Shown: positions 35,216 to 44,471, counted from the first letter of the stretch. The stretch: DNA of 64,000 bases from Streptomyces sp. LUP47B (GCF_001746295.1 NZ_MJAH01000017.1:1-64000), one strand, 5' to 3'. Notes: generated by a model from the sequence alone, not told the origin. A program made the numbers and translations.

Positions 35216-35383
35216 GTGAGCGAGCCGGAAGAGCCGCAGCGATCGCGTGACGAAGCCGACATCGCCGAAGCGCAGGCTCGTATGGCGGCTCCGGCCGGAC
35301 CGGCCTTGTCCCACGACGAATTCATGGCGCTGCTGGCGGCCGAGGACCGCGACCGCCCCGAGATTCCCGGAGCCATCCCATGA
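35216..35383 (+). CDS. Small acidic hypothetical protein (antitoxin-like size)
   Basis: 55 aa from GTG 35216: VSEPEEPQRSRDEADIAEAQ, then ALSHDEFMALLAAEDRDRPE. The stop overlaps the ATG of the next gene (ATGA). The size, charge and SHDEFMALL motif recall the C-terminus of RelB/Phd-type antitoxins (SHEEV... pattern), but no toxin gene is adjacent, so this is only a resemblance. The start has no strong ribosome site. Confidence 0.55.
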   Translation: MSEPEEPQRSRDEADIAEAQARMAAPAGPALSHDEFMALLAAEDRDRPEIPGAIP

Positions 35384-35949
35384 ACCACGCCCAGCTCACC
35401 GCCCTGGGCCGCGCCCTCCGCCTCCTCGGTGAGCACGGTGAGTCGCTCACCGGTGACACCCGCGACGCCAAGCTGCACGAAGTGAAGGCGGACATCAAGC
35501 GGGCCCTGGACCTCCTGGAGGACAGCGTCACCGGCGCCGCCCCCACCACCCGCTGCGCCGAGCACCCCAACGGCCCGGTCGACGAGAACGCCCCCGACCT
35601 GTGCCTGCTGTGCGAGACGCGGCGCCGTGCGGCCCGCCGTGCCGAGATCAACGGCCCCGGCGCGCGCCCGAGGTCCGCCGGGCCCACCCCCTCCAGGTAC
35701 GGGGTGCGGGAGGACCGGCCGCAGCCCCAGCAGCGCTGGCTGCCGGAGCAGTGGACCGGCCAGGAGTGGCAGCTGTGCGGGACGCCGAGGCGGGACCGGC
35801 ACGAGGCCGAGCTCTACATCAACGCCCAGCGCCGTGGCCCGCGCGCCGCGATGGCGTACCGGCTCGTGCACGAGTTCACCGACTACGAGGTGCTGCGGGT
35901 GTGGGGCACCCCGGTGAAGGTGGACATCGAGCCGCTCGGCAATCTCTAG
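35380..35949 (+). CDS. Hypothetical Streptomyces protein with Cys/His cluster
   Basis: 189 aa. N-terminal helical region (LGRALRLLGEHGESLTGDTR), then a C-x2-H...C-x2-C cluster (CAEHPNG... LCLLCE, about residues 64-83) that could bind zinc, a Pro/Arg linker, and a C-terminal region with WTGQEWQLCGTPRRDRHEAE followed by LYINAQRRG. Coupled to the 55-aa gene by ATGA. No function assigned. Confidence 0.65.
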   Translation: MNHAQLTALGRALRLLGEHGESLTGDTRDAKLHEVKADIKRALDLLEDSVTGAAPTTRCAEHPNGPVDENAPDLCLLCETRRRAARRAEINGPGARPRSAGPTPSRYGVREDRPQPQQRWLPEQWTGQEWQLCGTPRRDRHEAELYINAQRRGPRAAMAYRLVHEFTDYEVLRVWGTPVKVDIEPLGNL

Positions 35950-35961
35950 CGCCCGAGAGCG

Positions 35962-37488
35962 CTACTTCAGCAGGGGGAGCGTCCGGAAGTCGTACGTCTC
36001 CCACAGCCGCCGGGAGACCTCCTCCGGATACGGCCGCACCTCCGGCTCCGCGTCCAGGACCTGGGTCAGCCGGCCGCCCGCCACGTCATACGCCGGCCAC
36101 CCGGGATCCCCGGTCCGCGCGAACCCCGTCCACGCCGCCTGGAAGCGCGCGGTCAGTGCCCTCGCCTCGTCCGGCACCCCGCTCCCGGCGAACAGCAGAT
36201 TCCCGAGGTCGGCCTCGTACGTGCCGAAGAGCAGCGGGATGTCCAGCCCGTGGCACGCTCCGAGCACGCCGCCGAGCCCCGGTGCCGGCCAGGCCAGTTC
36301 GTAGAGGTGGGCGCGCCCGCCGCCCGCGACCTGAGCCTCGGCCAGCCGCAGGGAGGGCATGTTGAACAGCCAGTCCGTCTGCACGCGTTCGTAGAGTTCG
36401 GTCGGTGTGGCGTCCGGGAAGGCCTCGCGGTAGGCGCGCTCGCCGTCCGGGCCCGGCGCGAACGTCCGCAGGGCCGCGGCCGCCTGCTCCTCGGTGATCC
36501 GGCCGAGCCGGTCGGCGAGGGCGAGGAAGAGCCGGTACTCGTCCCGGTTGTGCCCGACCAGCAGCTCCACGTCCCGGGCCGCGCCTGCCGCCAGCGCCTC
36601 CCAGGGGGTGGTCGGCAGCACCTCGCCGTCGACGACCGGCGAGAACGGTGTGACGGTCGGCGCCGCCTGCCCCCAACGGTCGTCGTAGTCACGCATCCGA
36701 AGGCTCAACCGCTCTCCCGCCGAGGGGAGTTCGAGCGGGTCCACGGCGGACAGCGCGGCGGCCGTGGGAGCCAGACCCGCCTCCTTGCCGATCTCCACCG
36801 CGATGTCCCGGGCGAGTTCGGCGGAGAAGTATGTGCCGGGCACGCTCTGCGCGACGGCCCGCCCGAACAGTCCGCGCGCGCTCGGCATCGCCAGCAGTGA
36901 GGCCACCGACCCGGCCCCCGCCGACTCCCCGAACACCGTGACCTGCCCGGGGTCCCCGCCGAACGCCGTGATGTTGTCCCGCACCCACTCCAGCGCGGCG
37001 ACCTGGTCCAGCAGCCCCCGGTTCGCGGGCGCCCCCTCCAGCAGGGCGAACCCCTCGATCCCGACGCGGTAGTTGAAGGTCACGACGACCACGTCACCGG
37101 CGCGCGCGAGATGTTGGGCGTCGTAGCCGGGGCTGCCGGCGTGACCCAGTTTGTAGGCGCCGCCGTAGATCCACACCATGACCGGGCGACGGGCCGACGG
37201 GTCCGTGCCGGGCGACCAGACGTTGACCGTCAGCCAGTCGTCGCCGGTGGGTACCGGCAGTTCGGCGGCACGGCCCTGGAAGCCCGACTCCTGCGGGGGC
37301 GGGGGCCCGAAGTCGTACGCCTCCCGGGTCCCCTCCCAGCCCTGCACGGGCCGCGGCGCCTGGAACCGGGCCTCCCCGACCGGCGGTTCGGCGAACGGGA
37401 TGCCCCGGAAGACCACCAGTCCGCTCTCGGCGCGCCCGCGCACGGTACCGGCCGCGGTGCGTACTTCGAGACCCTCGGCTGACGTCAT
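35962..37488 (-). CDS. Type B carboxylesterase/lipase
   Basis: 508 aa alpha/beta-hydrolase. FRGIPFAEPPVGEARFQAP, LTVNVWSPG, VMVWIYGGAYKLG (oxyanion hole), FGESAGAGS (nucleophile Ser near residue 185), HNRDEYRLF and ACHGLDIPLLFG (catalytic His near 412) identify the type B family. There is no signal peptide, so a cytoplasmic esterase is likely. ATG 37488 is used because GAGGAG lies 7 bases upstream. The substrate is not predictable. Confidence 0.9.
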   Translation of the reverse strand: MTSAEGLEVRTAAGTVRGRAESGLVVFRGIPFAEPPVGEARFQAPRPVQGWEGTREAYDFGPPPPQESGFQGRAAELPVPTGDDWLTVNVWSPGTDPSARRPVMVWIYGGAYKLGHAGSPGYDAQHLARAGDVVVVTFNYRVGIEGFALLEGAPANRGLLDQVAALEWVRDNITAFGGDPGQVTVFGESAGAGSVASLLAMPSARGLFGRAVAQSVPGTYFSAELARDIAVEIGKEAGLAPTAAALSAVDPLELPSAGERLSLRMRDYDDRWGQAAPTVTPFSPVVDGEVLPTTPWEALAAGAARDVELLVGHNRDEYRLFLALADRLGRITEEQAAAALRTFAPGPDGERAYREAFPDATPTELYERVQTDWLFNMPSLRLAEAQVAGGGRAHLYELAWPAPGLGGVLGACHGLDIPLLFGTYEADLGNLLFAGSGVPDEARALTARFQAAWTGFARTGDPGWPAYDVAGGRLTQVLDAEPEVRPYPEEVSRRLWETYDFRTLPLLK

Positions 37489-37576
37489 CGTCGAACTCCT
37501 CACGGGTAAGGGGCTGTCCGATTCACTTCAGCCCACTTCCCTTGCCTGAGTCAACCAAGTCGGGGACCCTGTGGCG

Positions 37577-38698
37577 TCAGCTCAACGACTTCAGCGCGGA
37601 CGCGTCGTACGGCGCAAGCTCGTCGAAACGGCCCGCCAGCACCTTCGCGGCCCACTGCGGGTCCTGAAGCAGCGCCCGCCCGACGGCGACCAGGTCGTAC
37701 TCCTCGCGCTCCAGGGCGTCGAGCAGGTCGTCGATGGCCTTGACCGGGGAGCCTTCGCCCATGAAACCGCGGATGAAGTCGCCGTCGAGACCGACCGAGC
37801 CCACGGTGATGGTGGTCCTGCCGGTGAGCTTCTTGGTCCAGCCGGCGAGGTTGAGGTCGGAGCCGTCGAACTCGGGGAGCCAGTAGCGGCGCGTGGAGGC
37901 GTGGAAGGCGTCGACTCCGGCCGCGGCGAGCGGCGCGAGGATCGCCTCCAGCTCCTCCGGCGTCTCGGCGAGCCGCGCCCTGTAGGCCTCCTGCTTCCAC
38001 TGCGAGTAGCGGAAGATGATCGGGAACTCCGCCGACACCGTCTCCCGTACGGCCGCCACGATCTCCGCCGCGAACTTCGTACGGGCGACGGGGTCACCGC
38101 CGTAGGCGTCGGTGCGGCGGTTGGTGCCCGACCACAGGAACTGGTCGAGGAGGTAGCCGTGGGCGCCGTGCAGCTCCACACCGTCGAAGCCGATGCGCTC
38201 GGCGGCCGCCGCGGCCTCGGCGAAGGCACCGATGACGTCGTCCAGGTCGCGCTGGGTCATCGCCCTGCCGGTGGGCTCGTCGGTGCCGAGGCGGATGCCG
38301 GAGGGGCCGACGGCGGGGGCGTCGGCGTAGGGCGGCTCGCCCTGCTCGCGGACCATGCCGATGTGCCACAGCTGCGGGACGATGGTGCCGCCCGCCGCGT
38401 GCACCTGCTCGGCGACCTTCGCCCAGCCCGCCAGCTGCTCCTCGCCGTGGAAACGCGGGACGCTGTCGCTGCTCCCGGCCGACTCGTGGCCGACGTACGT
38501 GCCCTCGGTGACGATCAGACCGACTCCGGCGGCCGCGCGGCGCGAGTAGTACGACGCCACGTCCGCGCCGGGGACGCCGCCCGGGGAGAAGTTCCGGGTC
38601 ATGGGCGCCATCACGATGCGGTTCGGGACGGTCAGGCCGTTGATGTGGGCCGGGCGGGAGAGGATCTCGGCGGCGCGGGAGGGGGCGGGGGCGGTCAC
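37577..38698 (-). CDS. NADH:flavin oxidoreductase (old yellow enzyme family)
   Basis: 373 aa FMN-binding TIM barrel. NRIVMAPMTRNFSPGG, ADVASYYSRRAAAGVGLIVT, VPQLWHIG, ELHGAHGYLLDQFLWSGTNR followed by RTDAYGG, and VAVGRALLQDPQWA are OYE signatures, including the substrate-binding HxxH-type pair. GTG 38698 has GAGGAG upstream. OYE proteins reduce activated alkenes. The 389-bp gap upstream (38699-39087) holds a tRNA-like gene and two terminators. Confidence 0.92.
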   Translation of the reverse strand: MTAPAPSRAAEILSRPAHINGLTVPNRIVMAPMTRNFSPGGVPGADVASYYSRRAAAGVGLIVTEGTYVGHESAGSSDSVPRFHGEEQLAGWAKVAEQVHAAGGTIVPQLWHIGMVREQGEPPYADAPAVGPSGIRLGTDEPTGRAMTQRDLDDVIGAFAEAAAAAERIGFDGVELHGAHGYLLDQFLWSGTNRRTDAYGGDPVARTKFAAEIVAAVRETVSAEFPIIFRYSQWKQEAYRARLAETPEELEAILAPLAAAGVDAFHASTRRYWLPEFDGSDLNLAGWTKKLTGRTTITVGSVGLDGDFIRGFMGEGSPVKAIDDLLDALEREEYDLVAVGRALLQDPQWAAKVLAGRFDELAPYDASALKSLS

Positions 38699-38832
38699 GT
38701 GGCGGTACTCCTCGGTATGTGCATGCGCATGGACACTACTCAGGTGCCAACTGCCTCATCCGGCTCGGGATTTCCCGTTGCGCTGTGACTCCGCCCACGC
38801 ATGGAGGCCGCGCACAGAAGCCGCGCATGGAA

Positions 38833-38864
38833 GAAGCCCGCCCCACCATCGTGGGACGGGCTTC
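38833..38864 (-). terminator. Terminator of the tRNA-like gene
   Basis: On the minus strand GAAGCCCGTCCCAC pairs with GTGGGGCGGGCTTC: a 14-bp stem with one G-U pair and loop GATG, followed by TTCC. It begins 6 bases after the 3' end of the cloverleaf. Confidence 0.75.
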
Positions 38865-38870
38865 ATGTCG

Positions 38871-38940
38871 AGCGCCGGGCAGGCCTTGCACCTGCATCTC
38901 CCCGCAGGAAGCGGGGCGTCTTTCCTTGGACCACCAACGC
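38871..38940 (-). tRNA. Atypical tRNA-Gly(UCC)-like cloverleaf
   Basis: Read on the minus strand, 70 bases fold as a full cloverleaf. Acceptor: GCGTTGG with CCGGCGC (7 bp, two G-U). U8 is present. D arm: GTC/GAC around CAAGGAAA, only 3 bp but with the GG pair. Anticodon arm: CCCCG/CGGGG around CTTCCTG, giving U33 and anticodon UCC (glycine). Variable loop AGAT. T arm: GCAGG/CCTGC around TGCAAGG. Departures from normal elongator tRNA: T-loop TGC instead of TTC, U at position 37, and a short D stem; no CCA is encoded. A strong terminator follows. It could be a special-purpose or degenerate tRNA-Gly. The plus-strand fold lacks U33. Confidence 0.6.
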
Positions 38941-39002
38941 GTAGTCGACCGACGGGAGTTCACGTCGAGCGGCTCGTGATCAAGCATAGCGCAGGAAAAG
39001 AC

Positions 39003-39044
39003 CGGGGGCGGCCACTCCCTGTTTCCAGGAAGTGCCGCCCCCGG
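39003..39044 (-). terminator. groL terminator
   Basis: On the minus strand CCGGGGGCGGCACTTCCTG and CAGGGAGTGGCCGCCCCCGG form a long stem with one or two mismatches and a GAAA loop, followed by TCTTTT. It lies 44 bases after the groL stop. Confidence 0.85.
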
Positions 39045-39087
39045 GAAGGACGTTGATCAACCGTCAGGCCTGGCGGCCGGGGGTCGA

Positions 39088-40713
<1,626 letters not shown>

Positions 40714-40840
40714 GTGAAGTGGTCCCTCCAGGACTGGGGGTGATTCCTTCGGACCGCGCCCGCGCCCGCGACGGACGGCTCGCCGGCCTGTGGATCCTTG
40801 CCCCACAGGGCCTGCGGGCCTCACCGACCCGGTCCATCTT

Positions 40841-40903
40841 TTGTCACTCTCACCTTCAGAGTGCTAACGCCAATGATTAGCACTCGGCATGGTCGAGTGC
40901 AAG
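40841..40903 (-). promoter_or_regulatory. Two tandem CIRCE (HrcA) operators upstream of groL
   Basis: Reading the plus strand: TTGTCACTC (40841-40849), 9 bp, GAGTGCTAA (40859-40867), 9 bp, TTAGCACTC (40877-40885), 9 bp, GAGTGCAAG (40895-40903). This gives two complete CIRCE boxes (consensus TTAGCACTC-N9-GAGTGCTAA). In each box one half-site is perfect and the other matches 7/9. The four half-sites are spaced exactly 18 bp apart. The inner pair also forms an everted palindrome. HrcA is the established CIRCE repressor. Confidence 0.88.
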
Positions 40904-40959
40904 CGCCTCTCGGCGATCGGGCAGAGCGGGAAGCAACAGCGACGCCTCGTTACCGGCCC

Positions 40960-41660
40960 GTACGGACCGGCCGACGGCCCGGCGTCCGCGCACCACGGGC
41001 CCTGTCCGCGCCGTACACGACGGCCCGGCCGGGCCCGCCCGGGAGGGCACCCCGTCGAGCGATGCGGGAGTCCCGACCACCCGCGTCCACACTTCCCGGC
41101 ACCAGCCCGTAGGCGCACGCTGACGACCCGGCACCCGGGCACCACAGGGCCACGTCGGCGCCGTACACGACAGCCCGGCCGGCCCACCCGGGGTCCCCTC
41201 CTGGAACCCAACCGAGCGATGCGGGAATCCCGACCGCCCCCGCCCGCACTGGGGCGCCGAGCGACTACGGCGGCTCGGCACCGGCCGGTACGCGCACACT
41301 GACGACCCGGCACCCGGGCACCACAGGGCCACGTCGGCGCCGTACCCGACAGCCCGGCCGGCCCACCCGGGGTCCCCCCCCTGGGGCCCAGCCGAGCGAT
41401 ACGGGAATCCCGACCGCCCCCGTCCACACAGGGTGCCGAGCGACTACGGCGGCTCGGCACCGGCCGGTACGCGCACACTGACGACCCGGCACCCGGGCAC
41501 CACGGGGCCATACCGACGCCGTACACGACGACCGGGCCGCAGCCGGGGCACTCTCCCAGGCGCCCGCCGACCGATGCGGGAGCCCCGCCGCCCCGGCCGC
41601 TCGGGGCGCTTACCGGCCGTACGGCCGGCCCGACGCCATTGCACTCCGGCACCACGGGGC
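40960..41660. repeat. 179-bp tandem repeats between groL and the cold-shock gene
   Basis: About four copies of a GC-rich unit. Each contains a CACTGACGACCCGGCACCCG segment, a CCGTACACGACAGCCCGGCC segment and a CGAGCGATGCGGGAATCCCG segment. Landmarks recur at 41114, 41293 and about 41472 (period 179 bp); the first copy (about 40960-41113) is shorter by some 30 bp, and the last decays after about 41600. The 1.19-kb gap from 40714 to 41904 otherwise holds only the CIRCE boxes at one end and the cold-shock terminator at the other. The minus-strand frame is open through part of it, but the repeat translation is Gly/Arg/Pro-rich with no family features. Confidence 0.75.
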
Positions 41661-41815
41661 CGTACGGGTGCCGTACGGACGGCCCGGCTGCCTCCCGTCC
41701 GCATGACCCCTGTTCGACCGGCGCGATCGGCCACCCCGGACCGCCGCGCAAGCCGGCGAACGCGGACCGGGCCGCCCGGCGCCGGCGAAAGCGGTCGGCG
41801 GGGCTCCGGGCATGC

Positions 41816-41861
41816 CGAAGGGCTCGTACCCCATGACTCCCTATGGGGTACGAGCCCTTCG
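41816..41861 (-). terminator. Terminator of the cold-shock gene
   Basis: Perfect 19-bp stem CGAAGGGCTCGTACCCCAT / ATGGGGTACGAGCCCTTCG with an 8-base loop, 43 bases after the stop of the 41905-42111 gene. Confidence 0.85.
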
Positions 41862-41904
41862 AAGAAGAACAGAAGAACGACGCTGTTGTTACCCGGCGCG
41901 TGCT

Positions 41905-42111
41905 TCAGCCAGTCGCGAGGCGAACCATGTCCGCCTGCGGCCCCTTCTGACCTTGCGAGATCTCGAACTCGACCCGCTGGCCCTCTTCAAGGGTGCGGTA
42001 GCCGTCCATCTGAATCGCGCTGTAGTGGACGAATACATCCGCACCACCGTCGACCGCGATGAAGCCGTACCCCTTCTCCGCGTTGAACCACTTGACGGTG
42101 CCCTGAGCCAT
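41905..42111 (-). CDS. Cold-shock protein (ScoF/CspA type)
   Basis: 68 aa single cold-shock domain: MAQGTVKWFNAEKGYGFIAV with RNP1 GYGFI and RNP2 VFVHYSAIQ. It is the short RNA-chaperone type, unlike the tailed protein at 11766. It neighbours groL, as scoF genes do in S. coelicolor from memory. ATG 42111 is the canonical domain start. The upstream leader carries a 9-bp-stem hairpin at 42141-42163 and may be long, as is usual for cold-shock mRNAs. Confidence 0.93.
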   Translation of the reverse strand: MAQGTVKWFNAEKGYGFIAVDGGADVFVHYSAIQMDGYRTLEEGQRVEFEISQGQKGPQADMVRLATG

Positions 42112-42140
42112 GCCTAACTCCCCTATTACTGGCCCTTGCA

Positions 42141-42163
42141 CGGATCCACACTTCGTGGATCCG
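42141..42163 (-). promoter_or_regulatory. Hairpin in the cold-shock gene leader
   Basis: Perfect inverted repeat CGGATCCAC-ACTTC-GTGGATCCG, 30 bases upstream of the cold-shock ATG. It may shape mRNA stability or temperature response; there is no direct evidence. Confidence 0.5.
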
Positions 42164-42223
42164 GGTCAGACCTCACCCCCCACATGGTTGGGGGCGTGCG
42201 CCGGAACGCGTCGACCGCGGCTG

Positions 42224-42251
42224 AATGTATCTGTCCAACTGCCGTCTGCAA
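42224..42251 (-). promoter_or_regulatory. Candidate promoter of the cold-shock gene
   Basis: On the minus strand TTGCAG (42251-42246) and TACATT (42229-42224) are 16 bp apart, in an AT-richer stretch of the 442-bp gap 42112-42553. Transcription would give a leader of about 105 bases. A second -35-like TTGACC lies just upstream (42259-42254). Confidence 0.35.
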
Positions 42252-42467
42252 CAGGTCAATCGGACGAGAATTCTGGACGGAAGGGGTCCGGAATGTAGTG
42301 AGAATTCGCCTGAATTCGGGGCAAGTCGGGCCCCATAAAAGACACATAACGCACTTAAGGCGCGCACACTTTGGCTACTTCTCATCGCATGTGGAGCGAG
42401 AACTCATATGCACGCGGCAAGAAGAAAGCCGCTGCTTCCCCAACTGTACCGCGCTCAACCATAGAGA

Positions 42468-42501
42468 ATTGCCCCCTCCGCTTCTCTGCGGAGAGGGCAA
42501 T
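42468..42501 (-). terminator. Terminator after the MoaD-like gene
   Basis: ATTGCCCCCTCCGC / GCGGAGAGGGCAAT (one mismatch) with loop TTCTCT, about 50 bases past the MoaD-like stop on the minus strand. Confidence 0.75.
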
Positions 42502-42553
42502 CGGATGAACACTCGGTAATTTCCGTTACCGAAGGTAATGACCAGTCATACGG

Positions 42554-42829
42554 TCACCCGCCGGCGACGGCCGGAATGATCGAGACGCCGGCCCCGTCGG
42601 GCGTCGCCGTCTCCAGCCCCTGCTCGAACCGCACATCGTCGTCATTGACGTACACATTGACGAACCGCCGCAGCTTGCCCTGGTCGTCGAGAACGCGCGC
42701 GGCGATACCGGTGTGGTTCTTCTCCAGGTCGGCGATGACATCGGCGAGGGTCGAACCCTCTGCCTGCACCTCGGCCTGCCCGCCGGTGTAGGTGCGCAGG
42801 ATGGTGGGGATACGGACGGAAACGCTCAT
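42554..42829 (-). CDS. MoaD/ThiS-family sulfur carrier protein
   Basis: 91 aa ubiquitin-like fold: VSVRIPTILRTYTGGQAEVQ at the start, STLADVIADLEKNHTGIAAR, RRFVNVYVNDDDVRF, and the essential C-terminal Gly-Gly (IIPAVAGG). Sulfur carriers are adenylated and thiocarboxylated at this tail. It lies 45 bases downstream of thrC in the same direction, so it probably shares the SAM-I-controlled mRNA. That context suggests cysteine or methionine sulfur transfer (CysO-like) rather than molybdopterin synthesis. Confidence 0.9.
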   Translation of the reverse strand: MSVSVRIPTILRTYTGGQAEVQAEGSTLADVIADLEKNHTGIAARVLDDQGKLRRFVNVYVNDDDVRFEQGLETATPDGAGVSIIPAVAGG

Positions 42830-42874
42830 GTTTCGGGACCTCCGGTCGGGTGAGGGCTTTCAGGGGCGCGGCGG

Positions 42875-44158
42875 CTACGCGAGGCCGGCCTCGCGGAACG
42901 AGTCCAGGTTGGGACGGATCGTGGCGGTGAGACCCGTACCCGCCACCGCGTCCAGCGTCTTCAGACCATCACCGGTGTTCAGCACGACGGTCGTCAGCGA
43001 GGGATCCAGCAGACCGTTCTCGATCAGCTTCCTCGCCACGCCGACGGTCACGCCACCGGCGGTCTCCGCGAAGATCCCCTCGGTCCGCGCGAGCAGCTTG
43101 ATCGCGTCGACGATCTGCTCGTCGTTCACGTCCTCCACCGCACCGCCGGTACGACGCGCGATGTCCAGCACGTACGGACCGTCCGCCGGGTTCCCGATCG
43201 CGAGGGACTTGGCGATGGTGTTCGGCTTCTGGGGCCGGACCACGTCATGGCCCGCCTTGTACGCGACGGACACCGGCGAGCAGCCCTCGGCCTGCGCGCC
43301 GAAGATCTTGTACGGCTTGTCCTCGACGAGCCCGAGCTTGATCAGCTCCTGCAGACCCTTGTCGATCTTCGTGAGCTGCGAGCCGGAGGCGATCGGCACG
43401 ACCAGCTGGTCGGGGAGCTGCCAGCCCAGCTGCTCGCAGATCTCGTACGCCAGGGTCTTGGACCCCTCCGCGTAGTACGGCCGCAGGTTGACGTTGACGA
43501 AGCCCCAGCCCTCGCCGGCCGGGTCGCCGATCAGCTCGGAGCAGAAGCGGTTCACGTCGTCGTAGTTGCCCTCGATGCCAACGAGCTCGCCGCCGTAGAT
43601 CGCGGCCATGACGACCTTGCCCTGCTCCAGGTCGTGCGGGATGAACACGCAGGAACGGAAGCCGGCCCGGGCCGCGGCGGCACCCACGGCGCCGGCGAGG
43701 TTGCCGGTGGAGGAGCAGGAGAGGGTGGTGAAGTCGAAGGCACGCGCGGCCTCGATGGCCTGCGCGACGACCCGGTCCTTGAAGGAGTGCGTCGGGTTGC
43801 CGGAGTCGTCCTTCACGAAGAGCTTGCCGGCGTCGACACCCAGCTCGCGGGCGAGGTTGTCGGCCTTGACGAGCTTGGTCCAGCCGGGGTTGATGTTGGG
43901 CTTGTCCGCCACGTCCGCGGGGACGGGCAGCAGCGGGGCATAGCGCCAGATGTTCGCGGGTCCCGCCTCGATCCGCTTGCGGAGCTCCTCGGTGTCGTAG
44001 GCCGAGAAGTCGTACGCGATCTCGAGGGGGCCGAAACACTCCTCGCAGGCGAAGACCGGGCCGAGCGGGACGCGGTGGCCGCATTCGCGGCAGCTCAGCG
44101 CCGCGGCGGGACCCAGATCGACGGAGTTCGTGGTGCTTGCAACAGTCTGCGCAGCCAT
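42875..44158 (-). CDS. thrC: Threonine synthase
   Basis: 427 aa PLP enzyme of fold type II. N-terminal zinc-ribbon CRECGH ... CEECFGPLE (about residues 23-43), PLP-lysine motif DSGNPTHSFKDRVVAQAI (Lys near 122), phosphate loop SCSSTGNLAGAVGAAAARAG, and C-terminal TGDGLKTLD. It makes threonine from O-phosphohomoserine. ATG 44158 is preceded by a SAM-I riboswitch whose 3' strand runs into a GAGGAG purine tract. The MoaD-like gene follows. Confidence 0.93.
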   Translation of the reverse strand: MAAQTVASTTNSVDLGPAAALSCRECGHRVPLGPVFACEECFGPLEIAYDFSAYDTEELRKRIEAGPANIWRYAPLLPVPADVADKPNINPGWTKLVKADNLARELGVDAGKLFVKDDSGNPTHSFKDRVVAQAIEAARAFDFTTLSCSSTGNLAGAVGAAAARAGFRSCVFIPHDLEQGKVVMAAIYGGELVGIEGNYDDVNRFCSELIGDPAGEGWGFVNVNLRPYYAEGSKTLAYEICEQLGWQLPDQLVVPIASGSQLTKIDKGLQELIKLGLVEDKPYKIFGAQAEGCSPVSVAYKAGHDVVRPQKPNTIAKSLAIGNPADGPYVLDIARRTGGAVEDVNDEQIVDAIKLLARTEGIFAETAGGVTVGVARKLIENGLLDPSLTTVVLNTGDGLKTLDAVAGTGLTATIRPNLDSFREAGLA

Positions 44159-44177
44159 GGAGGCGAGGCCCTTTCTC

Positions 44178-44333
44178 CTCATCTTCCTCACGACGCATCT
44201 CGCCGTGAGACGGATTTGGCACCTTCCCGAGCCGGGAGCCTCGCGGAAACGATCATCAGCGATCGCTACGAGAACCGACTGGAGGGTTGCCGGGGCTTCA
44301 TCGGGCCGTATCCCTCTGCCCCTCTGGATGAGC
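44178..44333 (-). promoter_or_regulatory. SAM-I (S-box) riboswitch upstream of thrC
   Basis: Minus strand. P1 is formed by CTCATC (from about 44332) and GATGAG (44183-44178). Between them are the S-box hallmarks in order: AGAGG, CAGAGGGA, GGCCCGATGAAGCC, CCGGCAACC, a variable hairpin, AAGGTGCCAAATCC, and a closing stem CTCACGGCGAGATGCGTCGTGAG. The 3' P1 strand is contiguous with GAGGAGAAAGGG, the purine-rich region 10-20 bases before the thrC ATG, which fits translational control. S-box switches turn genes off when S-adenosylmethionine is high. Confidence 0.88.
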
Positions 44334-44471
44334 GGTATGAAGTTGTGAACGGTGGACCACCCAGGACATGCGATGGTCATGCGCGTTGTTCAAGACTGTA
44401 ACCGACGGCCAGGACAGTTGAGAGAGACGTCCGAACCGCGAGATGGATCAAAGGCAGAGGAGCCGCGCACT

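Noticed and set aside
38871..38940. Plus-strand tRNA reading of the same cloverleaf
   Set aside because: On the plus strand the anticodon loop would lack U33 and the T-loop would not fit; the terminator is also placed for minus-strand transcription.
40960..41660. CRISPR array
   Set aside because: The repeat unit is about 179 bp and tandem, without 25-40 bp direct repeats separated by unique spacers, and no cas genes are nearby.
40864..41751. Minus-strand 295-aa repetitive ORF in the tandem-repeat block
   Set aside because: Several frames and both strands stay open because the DNA is repetitive and GC-rich. The product is low-complexity Gly/Arg/Pro and has no start signal typical of the neighbours.
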